This document shows positions 1-8,617 of a stretch of 64,000 nt of DNA, piece after piece (positions within the stretch are counted from its first letter, which is position 1; every line of letters starts with the position of its first letter). Position numbers and translations under genes: made by a program. Source of the DNA: an uncultured Kushneria sp. (GTDB lineage: Bacteria; Pseudomonadota; Gammaproteobacteria; Pseudomonadales; Halomonadaceae); NCBI RefSeq assembly GCF_947497025.1, contig NZ_CANMFC010000002.1:310001-374000 (forward strand), read 5' to 3'. The notes under the pieces are model-generated. The model did not search any database. It saw only the letters and a list, made by a program, of their open reading frames with translations, and had not been told where the DNA came from.

Positions 1-82
1 GTTGGCCAGGATGGCCAGGGCAAGGATTGCAACATTTACCGGCCAGGAAGGCCGGTCACATGACCAGGGAAGGACACAAGCC

Positions 83-334
83 ATGACACATTACATCTCA
101 TGCACACGCTGTGGTCACGATCAACAGGCACCGATGGACACCTGCAATGAGTGGGATGAAATTACCTGCTCTGAATGTGGCGAGTTTCTGGATACGGTAG
201 GTCACTGGAACGACCTTCACTCTCCGTCCTTCGCCATGCAGACGCTGAACAAGTCCAGAACGCTGACACTCATGATGGCCCGCGAGAGCCGCCCCATCAA
301 TGATCAGCAGATCGGTCACCGTGCCTCTGCCTGA
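83..334 (+). CDS. Small zinc-ribbon-like hypothetical protein
   Basis: An 83-residue protein. The reading frame is open further upstream, but the ATG at 83 is chosen because the protein motif begins right after it (MTHYISCTRCG). It carries two Cys-x-x-Cys knuckles, CTRC near residue 7 and CSEC near residue 32, the layout of a small zinc ribbon. The C-terminal half has no recognisable feature. A strong terminator follows 28 bases after the stop, so it is probably a single-gene unit or the end of one starting outside the window. I cannot assign a function; zinc binding is inferred from the cysteine spacing only. Confidence 0.6.
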   Translation: MTHYISCTRCGHDQQAPMDTCNEWDEITCSECGEFLDTVGHWNDLHSPSFAMQTLNKSRTLTLMMARESRPINDQQIGHRASA

Positions 335-362
335 TAAATGGCTGACGCCACAGACATTGTGA

Positions 363-389
363 AATGCCGCCTCTTGAGGCGGCATTTTT
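363..389 (+). terminator. Rho-independent terminator after the zinc-ribbon gene
   Basis: Nine-base perfect stem AATGCCGCC / GGCGGCATT with a six-base loop, followed by a run of five T. Confidence 0.85.
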
Positions 390-520
390 ATGCCTGCTTC
401 CGGGGCCGTTTTGCTTTCTGACGCTTTTTACCCGGAGATGCGGGGCTGATTCTCCGGCTGAAACGCCCGACCATGGGCCGGGCGATATCCGCTGAGGTCA
501 CCAGGGCCTGGAAGGTGGGC

Positions 521-913
521 CTAAAAGATGATCGGCAGAATCACCAGTATGAGCCCGAGCAGGCTGACGCCCCAGACCATCGATCGCACATAGGGAATCC
601 CCATGGCGTAGAGGGGAACGTAGGCAATACGTGCCAGGAAATAGAGCCACGCGCCCCAGGCCGTCATCGCTCCTTCCTGTCCACCCACATGCGCAATCAG
701 GATGGCGCCGATAAACAGCGGCAGGGTTTCAAACAGGTTCTTCTGAGCCCGAAACAGCCGGCCGGTGATCACGCCCATTGGCGGGCCTTCCTTGTCGCGT
801 GGGCCGGCGTTGTAGTCAAGGCCGGTCTCGCGATTGCGATACATCGCAGGCAGCAGGATCTGGACAATGGCAAGCACCAGTGTCCAGCCCAGCAGATAGA
901 GTTCCATGGTCAT
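521..913 (-). CDS. MAPEG family membrane protein
   Basis: A 130-residue integral membrane protein with about four hydrophobic segments, matching the short bacterial MAPEG family (membrane-associated proteins in eicosanoid and glutathione metabolism). Characteristic are the N-terminal helix, the polar loop with YRNRETGLDYNAGPR near residues 25-40, the RAQKNLFE motif around residue 52, and the C-terminal half with an ARIAYVPLYA helix. Start 913 (MTMELYLLG) is preferred over an upstream in-frame ATG at 973 because GGGAG lies a few bases before it and the hydrophobic helix starts immediately. The substrate of these bacterial proteins is generally unknown. Confidence 0.8.
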   Translation of the reverse strand: MTMELYLLGWTLVLAIVQILLPAMYRNRETGLDYNAGPRDKEGPPMGVITGRLFRAQKNLFETLPLFIGAILIAHVGGQEGAMTAWGAWLYFLARIAYVPLYAMGIPYVRSMVWGVSLLGLILVILPIIF

Positions 914-1174
914 GCGCGACTCCCGAAGCGATCTGAAGGATATCTCCCTTCCAGCGTAGCAGGCCGCCGGCATACGGGCGCCGTCGTGATAAGAAAGTGC
1001 ATGACGCGTTTATCGTTTTAAACGAATATGAGACTCGCTTATTCATCATGCCTGATCTAATGGGGTTAACGTCGTGATAGGGTGCTGGACCAGCATCGTC
1101 ACAAGCGTCACAACAGCAGACGCTGATGACCGACAACATCACGGGGCAATGCATTCACAGGGAGGAGAGAAATC

Positions 1175-1597
1175 ATGACCGAGATTACGGAAAGGGCGGG
1201 GGGCTGTCTGTGTGGGCAGGTGCGCTTTACGGTTCGCCATGGCGGCGAAGTGCATGTCTGTCACTGCTCCCTGTGTCGCAAGGCCACGGGCGGGCCCATG
1301 CTGGCCGTGATCTGTGACGGGGAGCCGGTTTTTGACGACGCCTCGCCGGTCGGCATTTATCACTCCTCCGAGCAGGGCGAGCGCGGCTTTTGCCTGCGCT
1401 GCGGCAGCCAACTCTATTTTCGCCACACGCCGGACAATGCCTACGCGTTCACGGCCGGCACCTTTGATGACCAGTCACCCATGGTCATGACCGAAGAAAT
1501 CTACATCAAGGACAAGCCCGGTTTTTACGATTTTGCCAACGAAACGCGGCGCTACTCGCAGGACGTGGACAGCGACCCTGTTCCACGCCAGGGCTAG
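1175..1597 (+). CDS. GFA-family (CENP-V/GFA) zinc protein
   Basis: A 140-residue protein of the glutathione-dependent formaldehyde-activating (GFA/CENP-V) fold. The zinc ligands are visible: CLC at residues 11-13, CHCSLC at 29-34 followed by RKATGG, and FCLRCGS in the mid-region. A GGAGGAG ribosome site lies directly upstream. Family members bind a structural and sometimes a catalytic zinc; activity on S-hydroxymethylglutathione is not established for most of them, so I name the family only. It stands alone, convergent with the hydroxyacid dehydrogenase downstream. Confidence 0.85.
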   Translation: MTEITERAGGCLCGQVRFTVRHGGEVHVCHCSLCRKATGGPMLAVICDGEPVFDDASPVGIYHSSEQGERGFCLRCGSQLYFRHTPDNAYAFTAGTFDDQSPMVMTEEIYIKDKPGFYDFANETRRYSQDVDSDPVPRQG

Positions 1598-1613
1598 CCG
1601 CACCGCTGCCTGA

Positions 1614-2564
1614 TTACAGGCGCCTGATCGGTGTGCCCGAAAGCCAGGCCTCGATGTTTTCGATGGCCTGGCCGAACCAGGTGCGGTAGTTGGTATCGCT
1701 GACGTAGCCCAGATGCGGCGTGGCCAGAACGTTGGGCAGCCGGCGCAGAGGGTGATCAAGCGGCAGGGGTTCCTGTTCGAATACATCCAGCCCAGCGCCT
1801 TTGATCCGACCTTCCTTCAGGGCATCGATCAACGCGGTTTGATCGACAATGTCGGCGCGTGACGTGTTGATCAAAAGCGATGAGGGCGACATCCACTCAA
1901 GCGCCTGACGGTCGATCAGGTGATGGGTACGCGCACTCAGCACCAGGTGGATCGAGATGATATCGCTGGCGCCCATCAGCGCCTTTTTCGACTCGGCAAA
2001 CGTGACGCCGGCCTCCTCGCAGCGTGCCGGGGTCAGGTGTTCGCTCCAGGCCATCACTTCCATATCAAACGCTTTCGCAATGCGCGCCATGCGCGTGCCG
2101 ATTTTTCCAAGCCCCACGATGCCCAGCGTGCGACCGGCCAGCGTCATGCCGACCGTACTCTGCCACGGACCATTGGTGGTGAAGTGATGATGCTCGGCAG
2201 GGAGATGGCGCGCCAGCCCCAGGATCAGCGCCCAGGCGAGTTCGGCCGGCGGCGCCGGATGACTGTCGGTACCGCATACCGTGATGCCCTGCGCGTGCGC
2301 TGCCTCGAGATCGACGGCGGCGTTGCGCATCCCCGAGGTGATCAGCAGTTTCAACTGCGGCAGGCGTGACAGTAATGAGGCCGGAAAGGCCGTGCGCTCG
2401 CGCATGATGACGATGACATCGAACCCGGACAGCCGCTCGACCAGCGCGTCTTCATCATCAAGGTGGTCATGAAAGGGGGTCATCGCAACGCGCCCCTCAA
2501 GGCGCGACCAGTCGGCCATTGAAAGCGCCGCATGCTGATAGTCATCCATGATGGCGCAACGCAT
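1614..2564 (-). CDS. D-2-hydroxyacid dehydrogenase family protein
   Basis: A 316-residue NAD(P)-dependent D-isomer-specific 2-hydroxyacid dehydrogenase. The Rossmann signature GLGKIG is at 151-156, the catalytic arginine is in NTSRADIV (R236), the glutamate in DVFEQEP (E265) and the histidine in TPHLGY (H284), so the Arg-Glu-His set is intact. A GGAGGG ribosome site precedes the ATG at 2564. Phosphoglycerate dehydrogenase-like annotation is common for such proteins, but it has no ACT domain and is shorter than SerA, so the substrate is open (glyoxylate, hydroxypyruvate or another 2-oxoacid). Confidence 0.85.
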   Translation of the reverse strand: MRCAIMDDYQHAALSMADWSRLEGRVAMTPFHDHLDDEDALVERLSGFDVIVIMRERTAFPASLLSRLPQLKLLITSGMRNAAVDLEAAHAQGITVCGTDSHPAPPAELAWALILGLARHLPAEHHHFTTNGPWQSTVGMTLAGRTLGIVGLGKIGTRMARIAKAFDMEVMAWSEHLTPARCEEAGVTFAESKKALMGASDIISIHLVLSARTHHLIDRQALEWMSPSSLLINTSRADIVDQTALIDALKEGRIKGAGLDVFEQEPLPLDHPLRRLPNVLATPHLGYVSDTNYRTWFGQAIENIEAWLSGTPIRRL

Positions 2565-2602
2565 AGGTAACCCTCCGGTAGTGACTGCTGCTTGACGCCC
2601 GC

Positions 2603-3046
2603 CTACTGCCGCGCGCGGCGCATGGGCATGTTATCGATCGTATCGAACAGCTGGCGCGGGTCGACAAAACCCTCCTGCTGTACCTTTTTACCGCCATCCT
2701 TGCCGACGAGCACCGTGGTCAGTGGCCCCCGGGCGTTCAGTCCCAGCGAGGCGAGCAGGGCATCGGTTTCGGCCTCGGTCAGGGCCTGGTCTGCCTTCAT
2801 GCCGCTGCCGTCTTCTACGGTATAAAGCACCATGTCGCGATCATTGAAGGCATCGCGCTGCGTCTCGACGATGCCGCGCATGCGCTCGTAATCCGGATTG
2901 TCAGCGCTCGGTGTCACCATGATCAGCGGGCGTGACTGCCACTTGTCGGCCAGCAGCGGGTTGGCGGCCGGGTTGATGTCACCGGCCTGTGCGGCCGTTC
3001 CGGTCAGCGCGGCGGCCAGCAGGGCCGGCATCATCCACTGTTTCAT
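2603..3046 (-). CDS. Exported DUF4174-type protein
   Basis: A 147-residue protein with a cleavable signal peptide (MKQWMMPALLAAALTGTAAQA then GDIN). The mature part has the DUF4174 layout: a short strand (RPLIMVTPSAD), a helix, a strand (DMVLYTVED), and a thioredoxin-like strand with TTVLVGKDGGKK near the C-terminus, but no CxxC. Members are periplasmic proteins of unknown function. A GGGAG site precedes the ATG. It is transcribed in the same direction as the hydroxyacid dehydrogenase gene downstream, about 38 bases away, and may share its transcript. Confidence 0.75.
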   Translation of the reverse strand: MKQWMMPALLAAALTGTAAQAGDINPAANPLLADKWQSRPLIMVTPSADNPDYERMRGIVETQRDAFNDRDMVLYTVEDGSGMKADQALTEAETDALLASLGLNARGPLTTVLVGKDGGKKVQQEGFVDPRQLFDTIDNMPMRRARQ

Positions 3047-3146
3047 GTTCTGCTCCCAGGTCAGGCATTCACGTGCATGTTTTCCAGCATAGCCCTCGCC
3101 ATGGTTATCATCATCCTGTCCCGCTTAATACCATAAGGCCCTTGCC

Positions 3147-4116
3147 ATGCAGCTGCGCTTTCTGGGTACCTCGGCCGGGGTACCCACCAGAACCCGAAAT
3201 GTCAGTGCGCTGGCACTCATACCCGAGCGCCAGCGGCGCTGGTATCTCATCGATTGCGGTGAGGGCATCCAGCACCAGCTGATGCACACGCCCCTGAGCC
3301 TGGCCCGGCTGGAAGCCGTGCTGATCACCCATATTCACGGCGATCACTGCTACGGCCTGCCGGGGCTTTTGGCCAGTGCCTCGATGGCCGGTCGCCGGGC
3401 CGCACTGACCGTGGTGGGGCCACGGGCGGTCAGGGACTATCTCGAGGCGTTGAAGGCCACCACCGGGCTGCATCTCGGGTTTTGAATTGATCCATATTGA
3501 TGCGGCAACGCTTGTAGACGAGCCCCTCACGCTTGCCGATGTCACCGTGCGTGCCGCAAGGCTTTCCCACGGCGTCGAGTGCTATGCCTACGCTCTCGAA
3601 GAGCGCCGTGTCGAGGCCTCACTGGACGTTGATCGACTCAGGGCAGACGGCGTAGTGCCCGGCCCGCTGTGGGGGCAGCTTCAGCGCGGCGAGACGGTGA
3701 TTGATGAGCAGGGGCGAGCGTTGAGTGGCGCCGACTATCGCCTGACTGCGCGCCGGGCGCGAAAGCTGGTAGTGGCCGGCGACAACGATACCCCGTCGCT
3801 TCTTGGCGAGCTCTGTCAGGACGCGGACGCCCTGGTGCATGAAGCGACCTATACCGAGGCGGTGATCGAGCAGCGGGGCCCGGACAACGGCCACAGCAGC
3901 GCTGCCCGTATTGCCGCCTTCGCAGAAAGGGCAGGGCTTGCCCATCTGGTGCTTACGCATTTCAGTCCGCGCTACGTCAGCCACCCTGACGCCACGCCTT
4001 CCATCCGCGACATCGACGCCGAAGCGCGCGAGCATTTTGGCGGTGCCCTGATGCTGGCCGAGGACCTGGCGGTCTTTGATCTGTCGCGAGACCACCGGCT
4101 ATATCGGTGTGAATGA
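3147..4116 (+). pseudogene. rnz: Ribonuclease Z, interrupted by a single-base frameshift
   Basis: Two abutting reading frames together encode a full-length RNase Z (about 322 residues), the tRNA 3' endonuclease of the metallo-beta-lactamase fold. The first part (3147-3485) has MQLRFLGTSAGVPT, the DCGEGIQ strand and the metal motif HIHGDH. The second part (3487-4116) has the LSHG element, VAGDNDT, LVHEATY and the C-terminal LTHFSPRY. They join at a run of four T (3480-3483); removing one T gives continuous sequence GLHLGFELIHID, as expected in the family. As written, the protein stops at residue 112 after TGLHLGF. Either the gene is disrupted or the base is a sequencing error; all catalytic motifs on both sides are conserved, which favours an error or a very recent change. 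Confidence 0.8.
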
Positions 4117-4175
4117 GGCCGTGCCCGGCTACAATGGGCACTCACGCGCCTTTTCCATGATGCTCAGGAGCCCGG

Positions 4176-4763
4176 ATGCCCCGCCGTCGTTTGATCATTG
4201 CCATTACCGGTGCCACCGGCTTTGTCTACGGCGCTCGCGCCCTGGAACTGCTCAGGCCGCTGGAGATCGAGACCCATCTGGTGGTCTCCAGGTCCGCCGA
4301 GCTGACCCGGCGTTACGAAACCGGCATCAGTCGCGACGACCTTTTTGCGCTGGCCGATGAAGTCCATCAGGTGGGCGATATCGGCGCCTCACTGGCCTCG
4401 GGTTCCTTTCGCACCCTGGGCATGCTGGTCGCGCCCTGCTCGATCAAGACCATGTCGGAGATTGCCTCCGGCACGACCACCAACCTGATCTCGCGTGCCG
4501 CCGATGTGGTGCTCAAGGAGCGCCGCCGTCTGGTACTGATGCTGCGCGAAACGCCGCTGCATCTGGGGCATCTGCGCACCATGACCGCCCTGACCGAGAT
4601 GGGGGCGATCATGTTTCCGCCGGTGCCGGCCTTCTACGCCCGGCCGGCCACGCTCGAGGAGATGGTCGATCACAGCGTGGCGCGTGCGCTGGATCTATTC
4701 GATATCGAGATCGACGGCATGCCGCGCTGGGGCGAAAATCTCCACCCGCCGGGCAAGGGCTGA
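4176..4763 (+). CDS. ubiX: Flavin prenyltransferase UbiX
   Basis: A 195-residue flavoprotein that attaches dimethylallyl phosphate to FMN, making the prenylated FMN cofactor of UbiD decarboxylases, needed for ubiquinone synthesis. Family motifs are in order: ITGATG near residue 10 (FMN phosphate site), GSFRTLGMLVAPCSIKT around 86-102, ERRRLVLMLRETPLH around 113-130 and MFPPVPAFY near 148. Length matches E. coli UbiX. The ribosome site is GGAG, eight bases before the ATG. The gene follows rnz after a 59-base gap. No UbiD-type decarboxylase is encoded in the window. Confidence 0.93.
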   Translation: MPRRRLIIAITGATGFVYGARALELLRPLEIETHLVVSRSAELTRRYETGISRDDLFALADEVHQVGDIGASLASGSFRTLGMLVAPCSIKTMSEIASGTTTNLISRAADVVLKERRRLVLMLRETPLHLGHLRTMTALTEMGAIMFPPVPAFYARPATLEEMVDHSVARALDLFDIEIDGMPRWGENLHPPGKG

Positions 4764-4839
4764 GCACCACGGTCTACGCTTGAGACAGGCTGCCTCGTTT
4801 GATTCACGCCGCCATGACCCAACCTTCAGGGAGTTGTCC

Positions 4840-5397
4840 ATGAAAGCTTTCCTTTTATCCGGTGTGTTGGTCGGTGCCGTACTGCTGGCGGGCTGCGCGG
4901 GCGGTGGCGATCAGAGGCCAGCCTCGGCTCGGGGCGATACCGCGGCGCCGGCCGCCGGCGATCTGGCCAGCATTCGCTACGAGGTCGGCCCCTGCCACGG
5001 CTTCTGCCCGGTCTATTCCGTCGAGGTGCGCGCCGATGGCACCACCACCTTTATCGGCCAGCAGCATACGCAGGTCTACGGCAAGCAGGCCCGCCAGAAC
5101 GGTCCGCAGGCGTTCACCCGCCTTCAACGCACGCTGGCGCCCTGGCAGCCGGTGATGGACCAGCAGCGTGAATCCAGTGGTTGCGGTCCGCGCGTGACGG
5201 ACATGTCGTACTACACCGTGACCTGGACCGGCCGCAACGGTCATCAGGCGAAACTTCTACACGATGGCGGCTGTCGCTCGGCCGGTGCGCTGTCGCTGAC
5301 GCGCCTGCTGAGTGAGGAAATTCCTGACCGACTCGGCATTTCGGGCTGGATCGGCACGCCCTCGATGTCGGATGCGGTGGCGGCGCCCGCGAACTGA
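4840..5397 (+). CDS. Putative lipoprotein, DUF6438-like
   Basis: A 185-residue lipoprotein. The lipobox is LLAGC at residues 15-19 after a short hydrophobic signal, so the mature N-terminus would be the cysteine. The mature domain begins [17 protein letters not shown], a pattern typical of DUF6438 proteins: a strand followed by a paired-cysteine loop and then a DGTTTF hairpin. Two further cysteines occur in SSGCGPR and DGGCRS, suggesting disulphides in the periplasm. The start is the ATG at 4840, with GGGAG nine bases upstream; the frame is open earlier but lacks a signal. Function is unknown. Confidence 0.75.
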   Translation: MKAFLLSGVLVGAVLLAGCAGGGDQRPASARGDTAAPAAGDLASIRYEVGPCHGFCPVYSVEVRADGTTTFIGQQHTQVYGKQARQNGPQAFTRLQRTLAPWQPVMDQQRESSGCGPRVTDMSYYTVTWTGRNGHQAKLLHDGGCRSAGALSLTRLLSEEIPDRLGISGWIGTPSMSDAVAAPAN

Positions 5398-5531
5398 TGC
5401 GAAAAAAGTCCGACCTGCCGACCAAAACCTGCCCGGTATGTGAACGCCCGTTTACCTGGCGCAGGAAATGGGCGCGCAACTGGGACAGCGTGATCTACTG
5501 CTCCGAACGCTGTCGACGCTCGAAGTCATGA
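5397..5531 (+). CDS. DUF2256 mini-protein (44 residues)
   Basis: A tiny gene whose ATG overlaps the TGA of the preceding lipoprotein gene by one base (TGATG), indicating translational coupling. The 44-residue product reads [39 protein letters not shown] and RRSKS in sequence, with the CPVC and YCSERC zinc-finger pairs and a W-rich centre that define DUF2256. The family is widespread in proteobacteria and of unknown function, often encoded near photolyase or cryptochrome genes; no such gene is seen here. Recognition rests on the cysteine/tryptophan pattern and the length. Confidence 0.8.
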   Translation: MRKKSDLPTKTCPVCERPFTWRRKWARNWDSVIYCSERCRRSKS

Positions 5532-5638
5532 GACGATGAACAAGGTCATGACACTGTTATCAATGCGTCATCACCGTGACATCCCGGCTTGCCATGCTGC
5601 GCCTGACAGATGCCATCCACGGTCACGGAGTAACGCTC

Positions 5639-5836
5639 ATGCTGGGTCTGACATCACGGGAAATGGAACGGCTTGAACAGCGCGATATTCATCCAGTCTG
5701 CGTTGAGGGCAGCGACTGCCTGATCAGAATGCATGGCCGGGTTGTGCGCTGCACCCCCCACGATCTGCACCGCCTGGCGGCGCCTTCCCTGCGCGAGCGC
5801 ATGCGCGGTCAGGTCAATCGCCTGTCGAAAGCCTGA
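5639..5836 (+). CDS. Hypothetical protein
   Basis: A 65-residue basic, soluble protein with no recognised domain. The ATG at 5639 (MLGLTSREMERLEQRD) is preferred to the in-frame start at 5576 because GGAG lies nine bases before it. It contains the segment RMHGRVVRCTPHDLHRLA and ends in a charged helix. Codon use resembles that of its neighbours, so it is probably real, but nothing indicates a role. Confidence 0.45.
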   Translation: MLGLTSREMERLEQRDIHPVCVEGSDCLIRMHGRVVRCTPHDLHRLAAPSLRERMRGQVNRLSKA

Positions 5837-6043
5837 TTCCTTCTACCATCAAGCCGGCGTCAAAGCAGATCATCCCTCGATGTTTAATGTATCAGCGACG
5901 TCATGAAGCAGACGTAGTGTTATTGGAAGGTATGAACGCGGGGTTCAGAAGATTAGAGTAGCGGCCGATAGGTTAGCTCTATCATTAGTAACTGCTCAAA
6001 TAAACGCTGTCAGTCAGCGGCCGCCGCTCTGGTACTTCTTCTC

Positions 6044-7618
6044 ATGCGAACCAAGGGTTACCTCCTGCGCCAGGGGCTTGCACTCTTTGCTGCCACGCTT
6101 GTGATCCTTTTTCTGATCGCCGTGATCTGGGAATTCTGGCTGGAAACACAGGCCTTCCGGCTTCTGGGCTGGGGCATACCGCCGGATCTCGATACCGCCT
6201 CGCGCTGGCGCTTTATCCTGACCTGCACCGGATTTGCCGCCATTGCCATGGTGGTACCGTGGATTCTGTCCCTGCGACTGATCTGGCGGCTGCGTCACCG
6301 CTATCGCCAGCTGCTGGCCGCGCGGGCGCGTAGCCATCATCTGACTCGGCACGATGCCCTGACCGATCTCATGAACCGGCCCTGGTTCATGACCCGGCTT
6401 CATGCCCGGCTCAGCCCGCTGCTGGAGCAGACCGCGCTGCTGGTCATCGATCTCGACAACTTTCAGAAAGTGAATGATGCCCATGGCAGTACGGCCGGAG
6501 ACTACGCCCTGCGCTGCATTGCCGACAGGCTGAATCATGTCCAGACCGTGGGCGATCCGCTGCTGGGGCGTCTGGGCGGCGACGAGTTCGTGGTCGCCCT
6601 GACCGGTGCCCTGAGCCGACGCGACCTGCTCGACCAGGCCCGGGCGCTACAGCGTCAGATACGACAGCCGCTGGTCTGCGGCAGCCGGCGCGTGTCGCTT
6701 CAGGCCACCATCGGGATTGCCATCGCGCCCCTCAATGCCACCTCGGCCGATCAATTGCTTGCCGCAGCCCATGACGCCATGCATGAGGCCAAACGTGGCG
6801 GTGAGCGAATCCGGTTGCAGAAAAACTGTCTGCCCGAAGCGCAGCAGGAAGAGGCCCATCGTGCGCAGCGCCTGCGCCAGGCGCTTGATGCCGACGAAAT
6901 CGTGCCCTTTTATCAGCCTGTGGTTGCCCTTTCAAATCGTGTGACGGTGGGGGTCGAGATGCTGGCCCGCTGGCAGCATCCCGAGCGCGGGCTGGTCTCT
7001 CCCAATGAGTTTATCCCGCTGATCGAAACCCTGGGGTTGATGCCGGAAATGACCCGACATCTGCTGGATCGGGCGATGCGTGATGCCCGGCAGTGGCCCG
7101 GCGAATGCTTTCTGGCCGTCAATATCACGGCCTCGTATCTGGAAGACGAGGCGTTTGTCATGCAGATGGCAGCACTGCTGAAAGCGCACGCGTTTCCGGC
7201 CGATCGCCTCGAGGTCGAAATCACCGAAAACGTGCTGATCGAGCGGCTGGACATCGTTCAGCAGAATCTGAGTCGGCTGCATGACATGGGGGTACGCGTA
7301 TCGCTGGATGATTTTGGCACCGGTTATTCGGGGCTTTATCATCTGGCCCGGCTGGATGTCGACAAGACCAAGATCGATCGCTCCTTTTTCAATGCCGAAG
7401 AAATTCGCCAGGACAATCTGGTGCGCATGATCATTGCCATGGGCCGGTCACTGGGGATGTCGGTCGTGGCCGAAAGCATCGAAGACGAGCGTCTGGCCGA
7501 ACATCTGGCGCAGCAGGGCTGTCACTTCGGGCAGGGCTACCTCTTCGGTCGACCGATGCCGGCGCTGGCCCTGCGCGAGCACCTCATGTCCTGTCCTCAT
7601 GAAACGGCCCGGCCCTGA
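6044..7618 (+). CDS. Membrane GGDEF-EAL cyclic-di-GMP protein
   Basis: A 524-residue c-di-GMP turnover protein. Two N-terminal membrane helices (about 12-30 and 60-80) flank a short periplasmic loop too small to be a known sensor domain. The diguanylate cyclase domain (about 100-255) has an intact GGDEF at 178-182 but no RxxD inhibition site at the usual position. The EAL domain (about 275-520) reads E-M-L at 305-307 and keeps LAVNIT, EITEN, DDFGTGYSG (from 422), DKTKIDRSF and VVAESIE, so the metal and catalytic residues of the phosphodiesterase look complete. It is probably bifunctional or mainly a phosphodiesterase; which activity dominates cannot be read from sequence. Confidence 0.88.
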   Translation: MRTKGYLLRQGLALFAATLVILFLIAVIWEFWLETQAFRLLGWGIPPDLDTASRWRFILTCTGFAAIAMVVPWILSLRLIWRLRHRYRQLLAARARSHHLTRHDALTDLMNRPWFMTRLHARLSPLLEQTALLVIDLDNFQKVNDAHGSTAGDYALRCIADRLNHVQTVGDPLLGRLGGDEFVVALTGALSRRDLLDQARALQRQIRQPLVCGSRRVSLQATIGIAIAPLNATSADQLLAAAHDAMHEAKRGGERIRLQKNCLPEAQQEEAHRAQRLRQALDADEIVPFYQPVVALSNRVTVGVEMLARWQHPERGLVSPNEFIPLIETLGLMPEMTRHLLDRAMRDARQWPGECFLAVNITASYLEDEAFVMQMAALLKAHAFPADRLEVEITENVLIERLDIVQQNLSRLHDMGVRVSLDDFGTGYSGLYHLARLDVDKTKIDRSFFNAEEIRQDNLVRMIIAMGRSLGMSVVAESIEDERLAEHLAQQGCHFGQGYLFGRPMPALALREHLMSCPHETARP

Positions 7619-7664
7619 AGTCATCCATGCCAGGCCTGAAGGATCACTTGCCAGGGAGATCATC

Positions 7665-8594
7665 ATGACTGCTCTGAAAAATGGCCGCATTGGGCTTCGC
7701 GATATGCGCCGGTTGATCGAACCGCCCGCCACGGCACTGGCCGAGCCGCCTGCGGCCCGCGCCGCCACCGTATCCGAGCTGGCCGCGCGCCAGGGCTACA
7801 ACCCCGACTTTCTGGCCAATATGGCGGTGGCTCTGCCGGTGCCGATGGGCGCGCTTGCCGAGGAGGTGACCCCGGTGCCCGGGCGCGACGATGGGCGGCT
7901 TGATTACACGCATTTCTCGCTGGTGATGTCGCGCAGTCGAAAACTCGCCCTGTTCACCGCGGTCAATATCGACGGCAGTTCACTGGTCAGCGTTCCCCGT
8001 GGCAGTGATCACTGGCGGTATGATCCGCGTATCGATCGCGCCCTGCAGGCCGGCCCCGATCTCTACAGCCGCAACCCGCTCGATCGTGGCCATCTGGTGC
8101 GTCGCACCGCGCCCAACTGGGGGGAGGACGCCGCGATCGCCAACGACGATACCTTCTACTTCACCAATGCCACGCCGCAGCTGGCGGGCTTCAATCAACA
8201 GACCTGGCTGGGTCTGGAAGATTATCTGCTGGACAATGCCCGCGCCGATCAACAGCGCATTACCGTTTTCTCCGGCCCCGTGTTTGCCCCGGATGATCGC
8301 GTCTATCGCGGCATCCGGATCCCCGAGGCCTACTGGAAGGTGGTGGCTTTCATGGGAGATGGCGGTCGTCCTTCTGCGACCGCCTACATGATCGAGCAGG
8401 GCGAAGGGCTCGATCAGCTCGGGTTCATGTTCGGTCAGTACCGAACGTATCAGCGCAGCGTGGCACGCATCGAGGCGCTGACCGGGCTGGATTTCGGTGA
8501 TTTGAGCACCTTCGACGGGTTTTCCGGTGAGGAGCGCGAGGCCGGCGTGCGCATCGAGGCCGAAATACGCGGACCGGAAGATATTCGGGTATGA
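7665..8594 (+). CDS. DNA/RNA non-specific endonuclease (NUC1 family)
   Basis: A 309-residue nuclease of the beta-beta-alpha-metal (NUC1, Serratia nuclease/endonuclease G) family. The catalytic motif DRGH is at 140-143 and the metal asparagine region YFTNATPQLAGFNQQTW at about 165-181. Conserved strands FSLVMSRSRKLALFTAVNIDG and ITVFSGPVF surround them. The ATG at 7665 follows a GGGAG site; the frame is open upstream within the previous gene but is not used. I see no signal peptide or lipobox: residues 1-60 are an unremarkable polar/hydrophobic mix, so whether it acts outside or inside the cell is unclear. No immunity-like or secretion gene is adjacent. Confidence 0.85.
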   Translation: MTALKNGRIGLRDMRRLIEPPATALAEPPAARAATVSELAARQGYNPDFLANMAVALPVPMGALAEEVTPVPGRDDGRLDYTHFSLVMSRSRKLALFTAVNIDGSSLVSVPRGSDHWRYDPRIDRALQAGPDLYSRNPLDRGHLVRRTAPNWGEDAAIANDDTFYFTNATPQLAGFNQQTWLGLEDYLLDNARADQQRITVFSGPVFAPDDRVYRGIRIPEAYWKVVAFMGDGGRPSATAYMIEQGEGLDQLGFMFGQYRTYQRSVARIEALTGLDFGDLSTFDGFSGEEREAGVRIEAEIRGPEDIRV

Positions 8595-8617
8595 CGTTCG
8601 ACGCCTGCCCACGGTGA

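Noticed and set aside
1-82. Repeated GGCCAGG words at the window start as a repeat array.
   Set aside because: Spacing is irregular and copies are too few and short to call a repeat element.
3478-3486. Programmed frameshifting in rnz.
   Set aside because: RNase Z is not known to use it, and no slippery heptamer with a following structure or internal ribosome site is evident; mutation or sequencing error is simpler.
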